A program made the translations under genes and the position numbers. From Gigantopelta aegis (taxonomy: Eukaryota > Mollusca > Gastropoda > Neomphalida > Peltospiridae): DNA of 64,000 nucleotides. Location of the stretch: assembly GCF_016097555.1 (NCBI RefSeq), contig NC_054704.1:30902523-30966522 (forward strand), read 5' to 3'. The notes below the pieces were generated by a model. The model ran no database searches, was not told the DNA's origin, and saw nothing but the letters and a program-made list of their open reading frames with translations. Shown piece by piece: positions 1 to 12,285 of the stretch (positions within the stretch are counted from its first letter, which is position 1; each line of letters opens with the position of its first letter).

Positions 1-1300
1 ACTGAAGTCGCAATTAGGTTCGCAAATAACATTACAGATACATTTTCCTCAAATATAGGGGTAAAACAAGGTGATACACTCAGCCCTGCCATGTTTAACA
101 TTTTCATAGATGACCTAAATTTTATATCAACTATAATTATGTGCACCTGTTACAAAAAGGGAAAAGCCCCACAACTACTAAACTCTGCCTAGATAACAAT
201 ACAATTTCTCAAACAAATGCATACACGTATCTGGGTTGCACTATAAACTCTGCTGGAAACTTTACTGAAACTAAAACTGTACTCAGTAATAAGGGATCAA
301 AAGCACTCTTCAGATTACACCAAGCTTTCTCGGGTGTCAATCCACCCCCACATATATATAATCAACTGTTTGATACACTAATTAAACCTATTCTACTCTA
401 TAACTCGGAAGTATGGGGCACGGAACTGCATGGCAAACTAAAGAAACACAACCAATACAAATTCTTTGACATATTAGAGTCTGAACCCTTCGAAAAATTA
501 CATATAAAATTCTGTAAAATTAATCTTCAAGTCCCACGAAACAGTGTTAACATTGCCTGCAGGAGTGAATTGGGGCGCTACCCACTTATAAATAGCATAC
601 ATACAAATATTTGTAAATATTTTATGTACCTAGAAAATGTAGAAGAATCAAGATCTATATTATATGATGCAGTATCCTGTAGCAAAGAGCTACAAACACA
701 ACACAACATAGGCTGGCATGCTTATTTACAAGATATGCTTGATAATAACAACATTGACATAAGTCTATTAACCAACGCTAAAATTCACCCAAAATCAAAC
801 TCAAGCTACGCTAACAAAATCCTTGATGACAGATATTACGAACACTTTAAAATCAAGCTACAGAACTCTGAAAAGCTGCAAATATTTAAACATATTAAAA
901 ACAAATATGAAATGGCAAATTACTTGAAATATATAAAAAATACCAATTTAGACAAGCTCTCACAAAACTACGTTTATGTGCTCACAGATTGGAAATCGAG
1001 GTAGGACGTTATAGGAATATTCATAGAAATGACCGTATATGCCGGCTGTGCCAAAAAGAACCAGAAGATGAGATTAATTTTTTGACTCTGTGTCCAATAA
1101 ATATGCATTTAAGAAAAATACTATACTATAAAGTCGGTCAAATGTGTTCGGAGTTCACATTTCTGTCTGAACTGGAAAAATGTGTTTTCCTTCTTGACGG
1201 CCCAGAACAAGTAACTCCAACTGTTGGGCAATTCTGTTATGAAATGTTCAACAATAGGCAAAATGAACTTACCAGACCCTCTACTACAACACCAACTTGA
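1..1300 (+). pseudogene. LINE reverse transcriptase remnant, frameshifted
   Basis: A broken non-LTR retrotransposon ORF2. Positions 1-126 read in frame 1 as reverse-transcriptase palm sequence with the motif GVKQGDTLSP followed by FNIFIDDL. An open frame at 141-1004 then carries the post-palm part (YLGCTINSAG, then a long helical region), and a third frame at 989-1300 carries the C-terminal cysteine cluster CRLC...LCP. The segment that should hold the YADD-type catalytic loop is missing between the first and second frames, so it cannot encode an active enzyme. The 5' part lies outside the window. The clade is not assigned. Confidence 0.8.
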
Positions 1301-1495
1301 ATAAACACGTATACTCACTCAGTGACACTGCACACATTTACGTGTACATGTCGTATAACTATTACACGTATAGGCCTATAATCATTGTCATCATTATTAT
1401 TACTGTGTCTGATCTTACCATTTTATATTCTAATTATGTATGTTGTCCAATATATACCATGCCATGTTTATATGATTCATATATAAATAAATGAT
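1301..1495 (+). mobile_element. 3' untranslated end of the same LINE
   Basis: AT-rich tail after the ORF2 stop, ending in a short repetitive terminus (tgatttgattt) after a tataaataaat stretch. The last ~75 bases recur in reverse orientation at 34985-35068, which shows that they are the conserved 3' end of a retrotransposon family. Confidence 0.6.
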
Positions 1496-1935
1496 TTGAT
1501 TTACTGTTAATGTGTTTTCCACCATATCTTAGTATATAAAATACTAGACCGCCCTGTGTAGGAACGTCCTGTACAGAGCCGTCATCACTATATATATTTT
1601 TTAATACTATTATCCACAATATACATATATTTTCTTTATTATTACTGATTTTACTGACTTCCCCCCATCCCCATACCTCAGTACACGTGTAGACAAACGT
1701 CAACTGGTAACCGTTCACTGCAGCGTATACTATAGACCGTCCTGTGCAGAACCGTGCTGTATAGGAACGTCTTGGACAGAGCCGATAAGGTTTTGATCCG
1801 TTATGATCGTGGTATAACAAAGAATGACAAAGCAATGAAAAAATACAGCTATTGTCCGAGTTCGTTGGACTCTGACGAGTGACGCGCCACCTGTTTTATT
1901 ATCTCCCCTGTTCTGAGCTAAGCCGCCCATTCTCC
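1496..1935. other. No gene seen
   Basis: Intergenic sequence. A short phrase resembling gtcctgtacagagccg recurs at about 1565 and 1770, suggesting a degraded local duplication. No splice-consistent coding sequence was recognised. Confidence 0.4.
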
Positions 1936-2255
1936 AACAAGACATCACGTGAAATTTCGCAATTTTTTAACAAATTTAACTGTCTTGATTGAGGGGTCGT
2001 CTCATATTTCCAAAACATATTTATATCCATAGAGGTATGGTACAACGCCTTTCCAGTGGTCGGTGAGTGGGGGATTTGCCTTGAAATTTTGACAGTGGCC
2101 AGCTGTTGGCATACGCGTTACATGTAAGGGGGTGTTACTAATTACGTAACGCTCTAGGGTTAGAGGAAGAGGGTACTGTGTTCGATTTACGTAACATTTT
2201 TCAAGACTATATGTTATGTGTATTCATTACTTAGACCTAAAAAGGTGTTTTTTGA

Positions 2256-2385
2256 AAATGTGCGGTCAGTCTAGGATCGATCCCCATCGGCGGGTATACA
2301 AAAAGACCATGGTATGTGATATCCTGTCTGTGGGATGGTACATATAAACGATTCCTTGCTTAAAAAAAAAATGTAGCGCGTTTCC
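2256..2385 (+). mobile_element. SINE fragment with head type B
   Basis: Matches the tRNA-like head and central region of head-B SINEs (gatcgatccccatcgg, then ccatggtatgtgatatcctg and tctgtgggatgg). It lacks the start of the head and is present in both copies of block B, so it predates the duplication. Confidence 0.6.
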
Positions 2386-2451
2386 AATGCGTGTGTGCAG
2401 GGATTTCAGCGGGGTTGGGGTTATAGACTGTGTTGAGCGAAGTTTATATGG

Positions 2452-2840
2452 AAAGAAAGAAAGAAATGTTTTATTTAACGACGCACTCAACACATTTTAT
2501 TTACGGTTATATGGCGTCAGACATATGGTTAAGGACCACACAGATTTTGAGAGGAAACCCGCTGTCGCCACTACATGGGCTACTCTTCCGATTGGCAGCA
2601 AGGGATCTTTTATTTGCGCTTCCCACAGGCAGCATAGCACAAACCATGGCCTTTGTTGAACCAGTTATGGATCACTGGTCGGTGCAAGTGGTTTACACCT
2701 ACCCACTGAGCCTTGCGGAGCACTCACTCAGGGTTTGGAGTCGGTATCTGGATTAAAAATCCCATGCCTCGACTGGGATCCGAACCCAGTACCTACCAGC
2801 CTGTAGACCGATGGCCTGCCACGACGCCACCGAGGCCGGT
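2452..2840 (-). mobile_element. SINE, head A with tail 1
   Basis: tRNA-derived SINE on the minus strand. It has a tRNA-like head at the high-coordinate end (ccggcctcggtggcgtcg, B-box ggttcggatccc), a shared central region (catggtttgtgctatcctg...ttgctgcc) and tail 1 ending in a ttctttctttc microsatellite. It is flanked by an 11-bp direct repeat agtttatatgg at 2441-2451 and 2841-2851. The paralogous site at 40450-40460 has a single copy of this target and no SINE. Apparent 70-108 aa ORFs here are SINE sequence, not genes. Confidence 0.92.
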
Positions 2841-3483
2841 AGTTTATATGGAGCCATGCTCCCCCAAAAATACATTTCAATTTTTTTTTAAGCTTGGGCA
2901 AGTAAGGGTTTCGACCTCCAGTACCCTCCCCTTGCACATGCACCCGATTCCTCTCTAAGATTATATGTCGAAATTACCAAATGTTAGACATCCAACAGCA
3001 GATGGAAGGAAGGATAGGATATGTTTTATTTAACGACACACTCAAAATATTTTATTTACGGTTGTATGGGGTCGGATGATTATTAAATCAATATGCTTTA
3101 TCTTTGATGTCATTAAACACCACCCCCCACCCCCACCCCCCACCCCCCAACTTTACCCTTTCCATACGAAGAATATTTATTTGAATTTGTCGAGTTTAAC
3201 ACACGTAAAATTAAGAAGTGAAAACGGTCATTGTCTACTTTAGTATATTTTGTTTAAAAAATATATACATGATCAATGTGTTACTAGTATACAAACTAAA
3301 CTTTGAAAGTTCTACTAACACTTTATAAAATATCAATTCTGAAATAGGAAGATACGACTCGATAATACGTTGTCAAGATCAAACCGGAAAGTTATAAAAA
3401 TAGCCGATTTGCGTCATTACATTTGGTATTTATTGCTTCATTGGCATGAAATAGCATATAAGATATGCTCCAATCATGACTAG

Positions 3484-4736
3484 TGTCACGGGGATCCTAC
3501 AATACCCGTAACTGAATGAAACATGATTATACAAATATCTCTCCTAACTGTATATCTAGTAGATCTCTCTGTAACGGGCAGTTCAAAAACCCGCGTGGCT
3601 CGTCTAGGTATGATCAGAGATAAGATCTTGTATAAAGTATATATTATTATAGCACGTTTAGTTCACTAGAAATTACAACAAAACACAATACACTTTGGAA
3701 TCTGTATTAATACTACGCTGACAAATGTACTGCCGCAGTAGTTAATTAACAACAACAAATAATAACAACCCAGAACTGATCACTTAATTAGTTAATCTCT
3801 AGGTGTCTAGTTTACACAATATTGTAATCACTTCACCGTGACACAACACACGTGTGGTAATTGAGAAACGCTGCCAGGGGAACTTAATTAATAAAGGAAT
3901 TACAACTCTATTCCTAACTGGTTATTTTTTAATTAACCCTTACTACTCATTCAGTAACGTGTGATAATTGAGAAACGCTGCCAGGGGAACTTAATTAATA
4001 AAGGAATTACAACTCTGTTCCTAACTGGTTAATTTTTAATTAACCCTTAACTACTCATTCAGTAACCTTGTAACACAGAATTAATACTGGTACCTATCAC
4101 AATAAAGACAATAACCTACAGTTTACCTAGGTCCTCTAGGATGACTGGTTAAGCTTTATATATATTAGAACAGTGAGCCTACAGTTACTGCGTCAGATTA
4201 CCGGCAGCACCGTCTAAATAATATTGGTATAATACAGTATTAAAATATTTAAAGTCACATCAATCACATCAAGGTTATACAACAGAGCAGAAAATATATA
4301 ATTACCAAGTCCAAACAAACAACGTTCCCCCTGGAAGCCTTCCTATGTTTCTCCTCGATATCTCTAAAACCCTAGCTATTTATTATAAATACCCAGACTG
4401 GTCTGGAGACAGTACGCGGAACCGGAACTTATGATATGTATATTTCCACAGCGATTAGCGGTATTTTTTTCTTACAAGCCTAGACTGGTCGTCGCCTAGT
4501 TCGCCAGCAATACCCCGAACGTACCGAACTAGCGGAGGTATTACGTAACTACTGGCCACATGGCCTCCGCACCTGGTCTGGGTGTGTATTAGAAAGAGCT
4601 CGACGACCGTCGCGCAGAGGTATTACGTAACAAAGTGCCCACCTGGGCTTAAGTGCATATTGGAACTGCACACGGCCCTCTAAAACAATTAATATCGCCA
4701 CAGGCGAAAACAAAATTAAGAGCATGTACCGTCACA
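3484..4736 (+). mobile_element. Solo LTR, copy 1 (1253 bp)
   Basis: Starts TGTCACGGGG and ends ACCGTCACA, the TG...CA ends of a long terminal repeat, with a 5-bp target duplication actag at 3479-3483 and 4737-4741. No internal retrotransposon sequence lies beside it. A homologous element at 50843-52005 has a different 5-bp duplication, so the two inserted independently. Solo LTRs arise by recombination between the LTRs of a full element. Strand is arbitrary because LTR polarity was not proven. Confidence 0.85.
3851..4064 (+). repeat. 107-bp tandem duplication inside the solo LTR
   Basis: Two nearly identical units beginning cgtgtggtaattgag at 3851 and cgtgtgataattgag at 3958, each running through gctgccaggggaac to the cattcagtaac region. 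The second solo LTR (50843-52005) has only one unit. Confidence 0.85.
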
Positions 4737-4741
4737 ACTAG

Positions 4742-5483
4742 TTTATTTTTATTCAATTACCCATACATGAAATCCTAGATATTGACACCAGAATCACCAT
4801 TCTAGGTTCAGTAGGACAAAAGTAATGAGACACAATGCGAAAAAAAAACCGGAATTGGCAGCCATCTTTGATTTTTGGCATACCAGAATATTCGAAGCAT
4901 CAATGTTTCAATTCCAGTTGATTCCATACACAATACTAGCTTTAGTATAACAATAAAAGTTACATTACATAGACATTGCATGAAAATTATTAGTATTTTT
5001 TCAACAAAACAAAAAAAGTTGTTATCTGAATGCTTGACACTCGGACCAAAATTGTTCCATAGACCATTACCTTCAAATTAGTACTGAAAACGAAACTTTT
5101 GCATCAATTTGAAATGACTGAGTGTCCGGGCACCCCACTTGCATACCATATCGATATATAGGACTTCTCCCTATACTTGTAAATGTGTATCAAAGTGCTG
5201 ATGGTATCGCTAACGATCTCGACCAATGTTCTCAGGTACAAAATACAAAATAGTAACCAAACACTATTGTACATACAGATATATGTTTACTTCAAACTGA
5301 TCTTCGTGAAAAGAAGAAGATGTCATCTTCTAAATGTCAACTTTTACTTAGCGTTTACATCATACATGTGCTGTCAAACTTTGAACCGTGTTTACTCGGT
5401 TTCTGACGTCATGCTGAGTTGTAGGTTTTTGCGTGTGACGGCTCATATATGTTTTAAAACTTCGTTAATATCAGATATTATTT
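4742..5483. other. No gene seen
   Basis: AT-rich sequence with open frames of 60-120 codons but no recognisable protein family and no splice-consistent exon. Confidence 0.4.
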
Positions 5484-5670
5484 CAGGGCCGTACCCTGAC
5501 CAAAATCCATGGGGGGGCACTAAATTTTATAAATAATTTTTAACATACTATAAAGATTAAACATTTCTATGCTATTACTGGAGATATATAAAAAAAAAAA
5601 AAAAGGACAAGATTCTCGGGGGGGGGGGGGGCAGCTGCCCCCCCCCTGCCCCCCGGAGGGTACGGCCCTG
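5484..5670. mobile_element. Short inverted-repeat element (MITE-like)
   Basis: Perfect 14-bp terminal inverted repeats, CAGGGCCGTACCCT at 5484-5497 and its reverse complement at 5657-5670, flanked by tattt on both sides. The interior holds an A tract and a 14-base G run. No coding capacity. Superfamily uncertain. Confidence 0.65.
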
Positions 5671-7989
5671 TATTTCAAGTGAAGTTGTATGCATCTGATA
5701 TAAATGATAGTGAAAATAAAATAAAATAAAATAATAAATAAAATAAGATAAATAAATACATAAATAAATAATTTGTGGATAGACATGTAACATTGATTAA
5801 TAGTAGTTGTACGACTGACTTTTTTTAATGAAACGATAAGGGGAAAACAGAGCTGTGATAAAGGTCTATGTGAGTTTGGGGTTTTGTTGTGGGGGGTTTT
5901 AGGGGGAAGGGAAGGCATATTTTATTAAATTTTAAATACTGATACATGTGGAGAATTAAACATCACTGAAAATCCGCGTGAGTATTTAACTATAATTCTA
6001 ATTGTTAAAAGTAAGAAACACATTCCACTAAACTTAATTTTACTGTATGAATCTTTTAATTTTGTGTTTGTTAAAATACCCTTGACAGCCGGCTCCAGAG
6101 ACTTCGTCTAAGTTAATGATTCACTGCTTTTGGTCTTAAACCATTCCGATGTAAACTTTAGTAGACCGTTTTTCGCAGCCATTTTAACATCTTATACGAA
6201 ATATGTATACGTTAGTCGCTAGAGATTCACAGCTCCTACGAAGCTACTCACGACGCTTATGACAACTGTCAGGTCAAGTCAGGTCATAGGGTTTTACGTG
6301 CACATTCAGAACAAGCCCCTCTGTCCATGACAGGAAAGGTGGGGGGGGGGGGGGTGCTATTGAATTTTGAGTGGAGCCATTTTAAGCCAAAGAGAAAATG
6401 GTGCGCAGTTTTTGTTGAGTAATTTTGGCGCAGTTTTGAACGGTCGGCCGAAAGGTAAATGAATGAGCTAGTATAGGTTTTGAATCGAGTGTAGCTCGTT
6501 AGTGAGTCGAGAGTAGCTCGTTAATTATCGACCTTCATGATGCTGGTTGTCTCCCTAGGTTGTCCGTAGGGTCCTGATAAGGACCTGACCTCTTCTGGTC
6601 GTGGCATGACAACCCAGTGGAGACTCATGCAATTGTGTAGACACTGGCAGGCAAGGCGATTTGTTCCGGGGTGGTCGAAGTGTTGATGTTGGTTTGGTCT
6701 TCAGTTTCCTCCTCAGTGACACCAAATACATTTCCCAGCAGCAAGTATTTGGGGATTGGGTAGGGGCGGCCGATATTCTTTTGTTGGGCCTCCCCCGGGT
6801 GCATTGCTCGGAACCGTTATTCTTTTGTCCGGTTCCTTATTAGAGCACGTGCTGGGCCATAAAAATGTGGGGCGGATGCATTGTTATCATTAGTCAATGC
6901 ATCCTGTGTACTGTTGAGGTGAGCATGTTGTCTGTGTGTAATCCTAGTTTGGTGTTTAGGTTGTACCTATTGTCTTACGTCCCTATTCTAATGTTTCCAA
7001 CGGTCATCATGACCACCTCTCCCCCCACCCCCGCCCTTGTGTAGCTTTGTTAACACAATGGCGGGGGGGGGGGGGTTAGTCTATTCTAAATATCTAATTT
7101 GAAGGGTGAGCCCTTATAGTGTATGTATTGGTTAAAAAAGCCTAGTGCTTACATATTTATTTTACCAATCAGTGAAAGAGAGAAAGAAAGGAAAGAAAGA
7201 TAGTTAGCTTATTAGTAATGAATAGTCACATCACATAACTGTCAGTCACTCTAGCGTACTATTAATTTTGTTTCCCGCCCCCCGCAAAAGATTAATGAAA
7301 TAAATTATATCTATATGTTGGCAACTGTATACTAGGGGTTTGTTGGGCTTGCGCCCTTATACTATATTGTTCTTACTTGGTCGATCTTCTGTTCTCTGTC
7401 TTCCAGCTGTCCTTCTGTGCCCTAAGTGACTTACCGTGTCTGCTAGTTTTATTCATCATTAATAAAGTGCATGGTGCGATTACATGAATTGTGCGATATA
7501 TACATGTGGTTATTCTGGATCGTGGTTGCCAGGCTTGGACCAATAGACGAGCTGTAAAAAGAGAGTTTGATAATTAGTGATCCTATCCTGGTTGATAGAT
7601 TGGCTTAGGTTGGATGGTTAGCGCCTTATTCAATTGGTTTGCTGCGATCTCATTCGGGAGTGCTATGTACCAATTTACCAAACACGGTTTTAGAATAAAA
7701 CTCATAACATAGTATATTTACATTAATCTACATTAATCTATTCGGATATTCGCTACCTCCCCACCTTTGGCCACTTGCAGTAGAGTGCATCGGGTCTGAT
7801 TTCCAAATTGGTTGCAGCTCTTATGTAAGGGCTTACAAGTGAGTGGTTTTGAATAATCCCTATGAATAGTCTATTAACACTGTATTGGTTCTTATTTTAC
7901 CTATTCACCTTTGGCCCCTAGGTTGGAAAGCATCGAGTAGAGTTCGAATTGGTAGCAGTTCCTTCTTAGGGGCGTACTAGTGAACGGTT
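5671..7989. other. No gene seen; G-run-rich sequence
   Basis: Contains G runs at 6341-6354 and 7063-7075 and a gaaag-rich patch near 7170-7200. The part from about 7600 to 7989 may be 3' untranslated sequence of the minus-strand LINE that follows, but its 3' end was not located. Confidence 0.35.
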
Positions 7990-8013
7990 ATGAGTGCCTA
8001 TTATTGGTTTATT

Positions 8014-10963
8014 TTATAGCTTTGGTTTGGTGGACCGGACAAATAGATAAACTGCTTTGAAGGTTTTATGTTTTAGATATTTATCCGGGTTTAATAGGAA
8101 GTTAGGCGTTATTTGTTTATTATGGTTGGCTTCGGTTATTGATTCTATCATTGGTTTTCTTTGGGTGGTATGTAGCGTGCAATCCAGGAGATAGTGTTTC
8201 ATATCTTCCCGGGTGCCACAATCACATTCTGGGTTTAGTTTGGTAAATGAGCAGCTGTTTAGTTGTGAAGATTTACCTAGGCATTTAAGTGGCATGATGT
8301 TGAATTCTACTTCTAAGCTTTGGCCGCTAGTATTACGTGGAACTTTAGCTATTGTTCTTAGTGCTTGGTTTTGGATAACATCTAATTTTTGCAGTAGTTT
8401 TGGGTCGGCGCAGCTGTAGGCTTGGGCTCCATAGTCTATCCTGGAGAGTAAACATGCTTTGTAAACCATAAGCATTGCTTCCGTTTGCGCCCCCCAACTG
8501 GTGCCTGAGATTGCTCTTAGTAGGTTTAGGGTATTTTTAGATTGTCTGATTATATTGTTTATATGGTCTCTAAAGGTTAGTTTTGAGTCGAATGTGACTC
8601 CTAGGAATTTAAATGTTTTGACTCTTGGGATTGGTTTATTATTTGAAGTTATTTGGTGATTATCGGCTGAGTTGACTTTATTGAATAGCATACAGACTGT
8701 TTTGGTTTCCGATAGTTTGATGCCCCAGTCCTGGGCCCATTTATTTAATTTATTCATATCGTTTTGCATTAGGCTAAATAGATTTTTGGTTATTCTGCCT
8801 GTGCGCCAGATGGCGCAGCCATCAGCGAATAGTGCTGTATTTAGCGGAGTGGTTGATTTAATTTTACTTTTAGCATTGAGTGCTTTAGTTATGTCGTTGA
8901 TAAATATATTGAATAAGGTTGGTGATAGGACCGAGCCTTGTGGGATACCATTTATTATTTCGGTTTTTTTGTGAGTAATGTCCGTTTACTCTGACTGATA
9001 TTGATCTGTTGTGAATAAAGTTATTAATGAAGTTGAACATATTGCCTTTAATACCGTTAGTTTTTAGTTTATTGAGTAGTCCCTGGCGCCATACCATATC
9101 GAATGCTTTTTCTATATCTATACAGATTGCTAATACTTTGTTGGATTTGCGGAAGGCGTCGTTTATGCTATTTTGGAGTCTAACTATCTGATCTATTGTT
9201 GAGTGCTTAGTTCTAAATCCGCTTTGTACATTTGTGATTAGTTTATTCTCTAGTAAGTAGTTATTTAGTCTTTTATTGATTATGGTTTCTAGCGTTTTGC
9301 ACATGTGCGATGTGAGTGTTATCGGTCTATAACTACCCGGTAGGGAGTGGTCTTTTCCCGCCTTTGGGAGGCTGAAACATTCTGCATGCTTCCATGCTGT
9401 GGGCATTCGGCCCTCCTCCCAGATTCTGTTATAGAGCGATAACACTACCTCTAGGGTTACATCTGGCATATGTTTTAGTAGAGTATAGCTGATTTGATCT
9501 GGCCCTGTGGCGGTGCTTTTTTTTTGCTTTAATGGCCGCTTTTAGTTCTGTTAATGTTAGTGGTTTATTAAATTCTAGATTATCCGTGTTAGGTTGCTTG
9601 TCCATCATAGTATCATTTGTTGGTAAGTTGTTGTCTTTTTTAAGTTTATCAAAAATAAATTTAGGGAAGTTTTCGTTGCTGCTATTTTTACTAAATGTTT
9701 TACTTAGGAGATCTGCTTTTTGTTTATTTGTGGTAGCTTCTTTATTTTTTTGGAGGACTGTAGCGGTCGTGCGTTGTCCTTGAATAGCTTGAACTTTTTC
9801 CCACATTTCTCTGTTATTAATTTCCCCGCAGAATGTCTGCCAGCTGGTCTGTTTAGCTTCAATGATTAGTTTGCCTATTTCGTTTTTTGCTATTTTATAT
9901 TTAGTGTGGTATTCTGGTTTACCTGTTTTTTTAAAGAGTTTTCGCATCCTGTTTCTGTAGCTGCATTTTGTTTTAATTTCGTCCGTCCACCAACTGACAG
10001 TTGTATTTTTTTTAGGTTGTTTGGTTTTGGGTATATTATTTTCCGCTATTTTAATTATTTCGTTGGTGATTTTGGTGGTCGCTTCATCAATATCTATATT
10101 AGTTTCTAGTTTAATTTGGCTGCATTCGCTTGTAAAGCCTGCCCAGTTGGCTTTACTAAATTAGAATTTTGGTAAGAATTTTTCTTGTTTGGTATATTCT
10201 ATATTACTTTTATAGTTGGTTAGGATGGGTAGGTGGTCGCTATTTAGAGTATCTAGTACCTCCCATTGGGCGTTTGCCCCTATATTATTAGAGGTTATGG
10301 TAAGATCGATGGCAGATGAGGTTGCTAGTTGGTCGTGGTAGTAGGTGGAGCTGCCATCGTTGGGACATACTAGGTTGTTAATGTTAATGAAGTCTTCTAG
10401 TATGTCTCCTCGTGTGTCGGGAGTGCTGACCTCCCCACAGTGGGTTATAGCTGTTGAAGTCTCCTACTAGGATTAGGTTATTATTTGGTTTTATAAGTTT
10501 ATTGTAGTCGTTTATAGTTAGCTGTTTATGGGCTGCTCCCGGTGGGTTATATACATTGATGACGTCTATAGGCATTTTATTATTTAATAGAATAAGTCCT
10601 AAGACATCCAGGTTGGCATTTAAGGCTTCGTATTTAATTTCGCTATGCGGTATGGTACTTTTAATGAGTGTGGCTATTCCACCTCTAGTGCTATTTTCTC
10701 TATTTTTGTAGTAGGTTGTATAGCCTGGGATTTAGAATTTTTTAGTTGTTATTTTATTATTACTTTTTTTTTGAGCCAGTTCCTAGCCAAGTTTCTTGTA
10801 TGCATATAATATCTGGCTTGGTGTTGTTGGTGCTAATGAGTTGAATGAGTTCGGCACCATGTCCCATTGAGTGGAGGCCTTTGGCGTTCCATTGGAGAAC
10901 GCTAAGGCCTTTACTTGTAGATTTATTTTTATTATTATGGGCGTGTGGAGACTTATCTCCCAT
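8014..10963 (-). pseudogene. LINE ORF2 (endonuclease + reverse transcriptase), degraded
   Basis: Jockey-like non-LTR retrotransposon ORF2 in several frames, read from 10963 downward. An APE-type endonuclease starts with VLQWNAKGL and KPDIICIQETWL; a second fragment at 10575-10384 has VINVYNPPG and LVGDFNSYNPLWGG. A linker lies at 9947-9429. The reverse transcriptase is at 9469-8885 (SYRPITLTS, CIDIEKAFD) and continues across a frame change through GIPQGSVLSPTLFNIFINDI. The C-terminal part at 8769-8014 ends in a CDCG...HYLLDC cysteine cluster. The catalytic box reads FADG at 8829-8818 where FADD is expected. Frameshifts, stops and the changed active site make it inactive. Confidence 0.88.
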
Positions 10964-11068
10964 ACTGTAGTCCTGTAATTGATTAGTTTATTTAATATAT
11001 TTCTTTCTAATTTATTTTAGTTTATTTGTTTACTTTTTTTTTTCTTTTTTTTTATAATTTTAACGGAT

Positions 11069-11250
11069 TTAGTTGTTGAGTTTATTTTTAATGTTGTTCA
11101 TTTCAACTACCAGTGTTTCAATTAATGTTTTTAGCTCGGTTATTTGGGTTTGTTCATTTGTTTTTACTTTTGCCGCATAGGTTATATTTGTTGTAACTGG
11201 TTTTGGCGTGGGGTAGCTAGTTATTTGCTGTTTGGTTGTTCTTTCCTATT
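11069..11250 (-). pseudogene. LINE ORF1 C-terminal fragment
   Basis: Open minus-strand frame ending at a TAA (11071-11069), about 105 bases upstream of ORF2. It reads TYAAKVKTNEQTQITELKTL followed by a heptad-like run ending in KNKLNN, which suggests a short coiled coil typical of LINE ORF1 proteins. Homology breaks off near 11250, so the element is 5'-truncated or rearranged there. Confidence 0.55.
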
Positions 11251-11345
11251 ATTTAGCTGTCTAAGCGCACGGACAACTGTCGAGCATGCCCCCCAATTTG
11301 TATATAGACTCGATACCGTCCAATTCGGCAAGGGACGGTACTCTT

Positions 11346-11570
11346 CGCGCACATTTGAAATCGCACACGCACGTGTTAATTGAAACTGACAACAGGCTGT
11401 CGTTTGTGCTTTGCCGAGCTATGGCGGCACACAGACGACGAATCAAGCGTATACGTTTGACGATATCCGTTCATAGCGAACACACACGACTTTTTAAAAA
11501 GTGCATTTGAGCTTGTATTTCACATTTGTACGTGATGTTATAATACAGTAACCAGAGAATGTAACTTTAA
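11346..11570 (+). repeat. Dispersed repeat, paired with 41064-41275
   Basis: Nearly identical to 41064-41275 (shared phrases gctttgccgagctatggcgg, cgatatccgttcatagcg, gtgcatttgagcttgtattt). No protein family recognised in the short ORFs. Both copies are in the same orientation. Confidence 0.8.
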
Positions 11571-12062
11571 TATCACATAAAATAGGAATCTGAATTTATT
11601 GTTTTAGACAGATCGGTATGATGCAATGCAGGTATGAACACATACAAATTACACATACAAATAATAACACGATCTAGCTTGCTACCTACACCCGTTACTA
11701 CAAGTGTTGTTCATTGATTATTAATCATTCAAAGAGGTGCGATTATTTCATAATACTTTCTGTGGTGTCCGAATTACTGGGGAAATGCTGTCATTGTTTG
11801 GGGAAATGCTGTCATTGTTTAAAAGGTGACCACTGCCGGTGTAGACAGTAGGGGCAAAATCGCGCGTCTGTGAATACAGAGCTAATTACTACACGACCCG
11901 TTCTTTTGTTCTTGAATTTGCATCCGAAGTCCGGAATGGAAGGCGCGCGCGCGTGTGTGTGTGTGTGTGTATACACACACACAAACTGTGTGTGTGTATA
12001 TATATACACGCACGCACGCACAAAAAGTTTGTATTTAATTATGAAATACAAGCCCCATATTT
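11571..12062. other. No gene; simple repeats
   Basis: Intergenic. It includes an exact direct repeat ggggaaatgctgtcattgtt at about 11780 and 11800, and alternating GC/GT/CA simple repeats at 11944-12020. Confidence 0.5.
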
Positions 12063-12074
12063 TTTATCGTTCAA

Positions 12075-12285
12075 GGCTTGGTACTGGCGTAGGTAGGATT
12101 TTATATTGGGATGGGGGGGGGGGGGGGGGGGGGGGGACAACCCAAACTATGTTCACATGTATCTACATGTGTTTGTATGATTTTATAAAATTTAATAGTT
12201 TAAAAAAAAAGAAGTTTGATGGGGATAGGGGTGGGGGCGTGTTCCCGTGGGCCCCCTCCCTACGCCACTGCAGGGACGGCGCACG
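12075..12285. mobile_element. MITE-like element with poly-G core
   Basis: Imperfect inverted ends (tactggcgtaggtagg near 12078 and ccctccctacgccactg near 12258) enclose a 24-base G run at 12113-12136 and an A tract. This resembles small hAT-type MITEs, but no clear target duplication was found. Confidence 0.4.

Larger units (their letters stand above)
1936..3398 (+). repeat. Duplicated block B, copy 1
   Basis: Direct repeat of 39963-40970, starting at caacaagacatcacgtga / caacaagagatcacgtga and ending near gttgtcaagatcaaaccgg. Copy 1 carries a SINE at 2452-2840 that copy 2 lacks, plus several small indels. The block contains an old SINE head fragment (2256-2385) and a C-rich stretch near 3121-3150. 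Confidence 0.85.

Noticed and set aside
2387..2756. Overlapping 90-108 aa ORFs repeated at 23348-23756, 24666-25026, 49424-49760, 57476-57763 and 60655-61033
   Set aside because: They are reading frames through SINE copies; similarity is at the DNA level, with target duplications and tRNA-like heads.
6625..6816. Minus-strand open frame with YLLLGNVFGVTEEETEDQ and a TGA stop
   Set aside because: About 64 codons and compositionally protein-like, but no family, start or splice site could be assigned.
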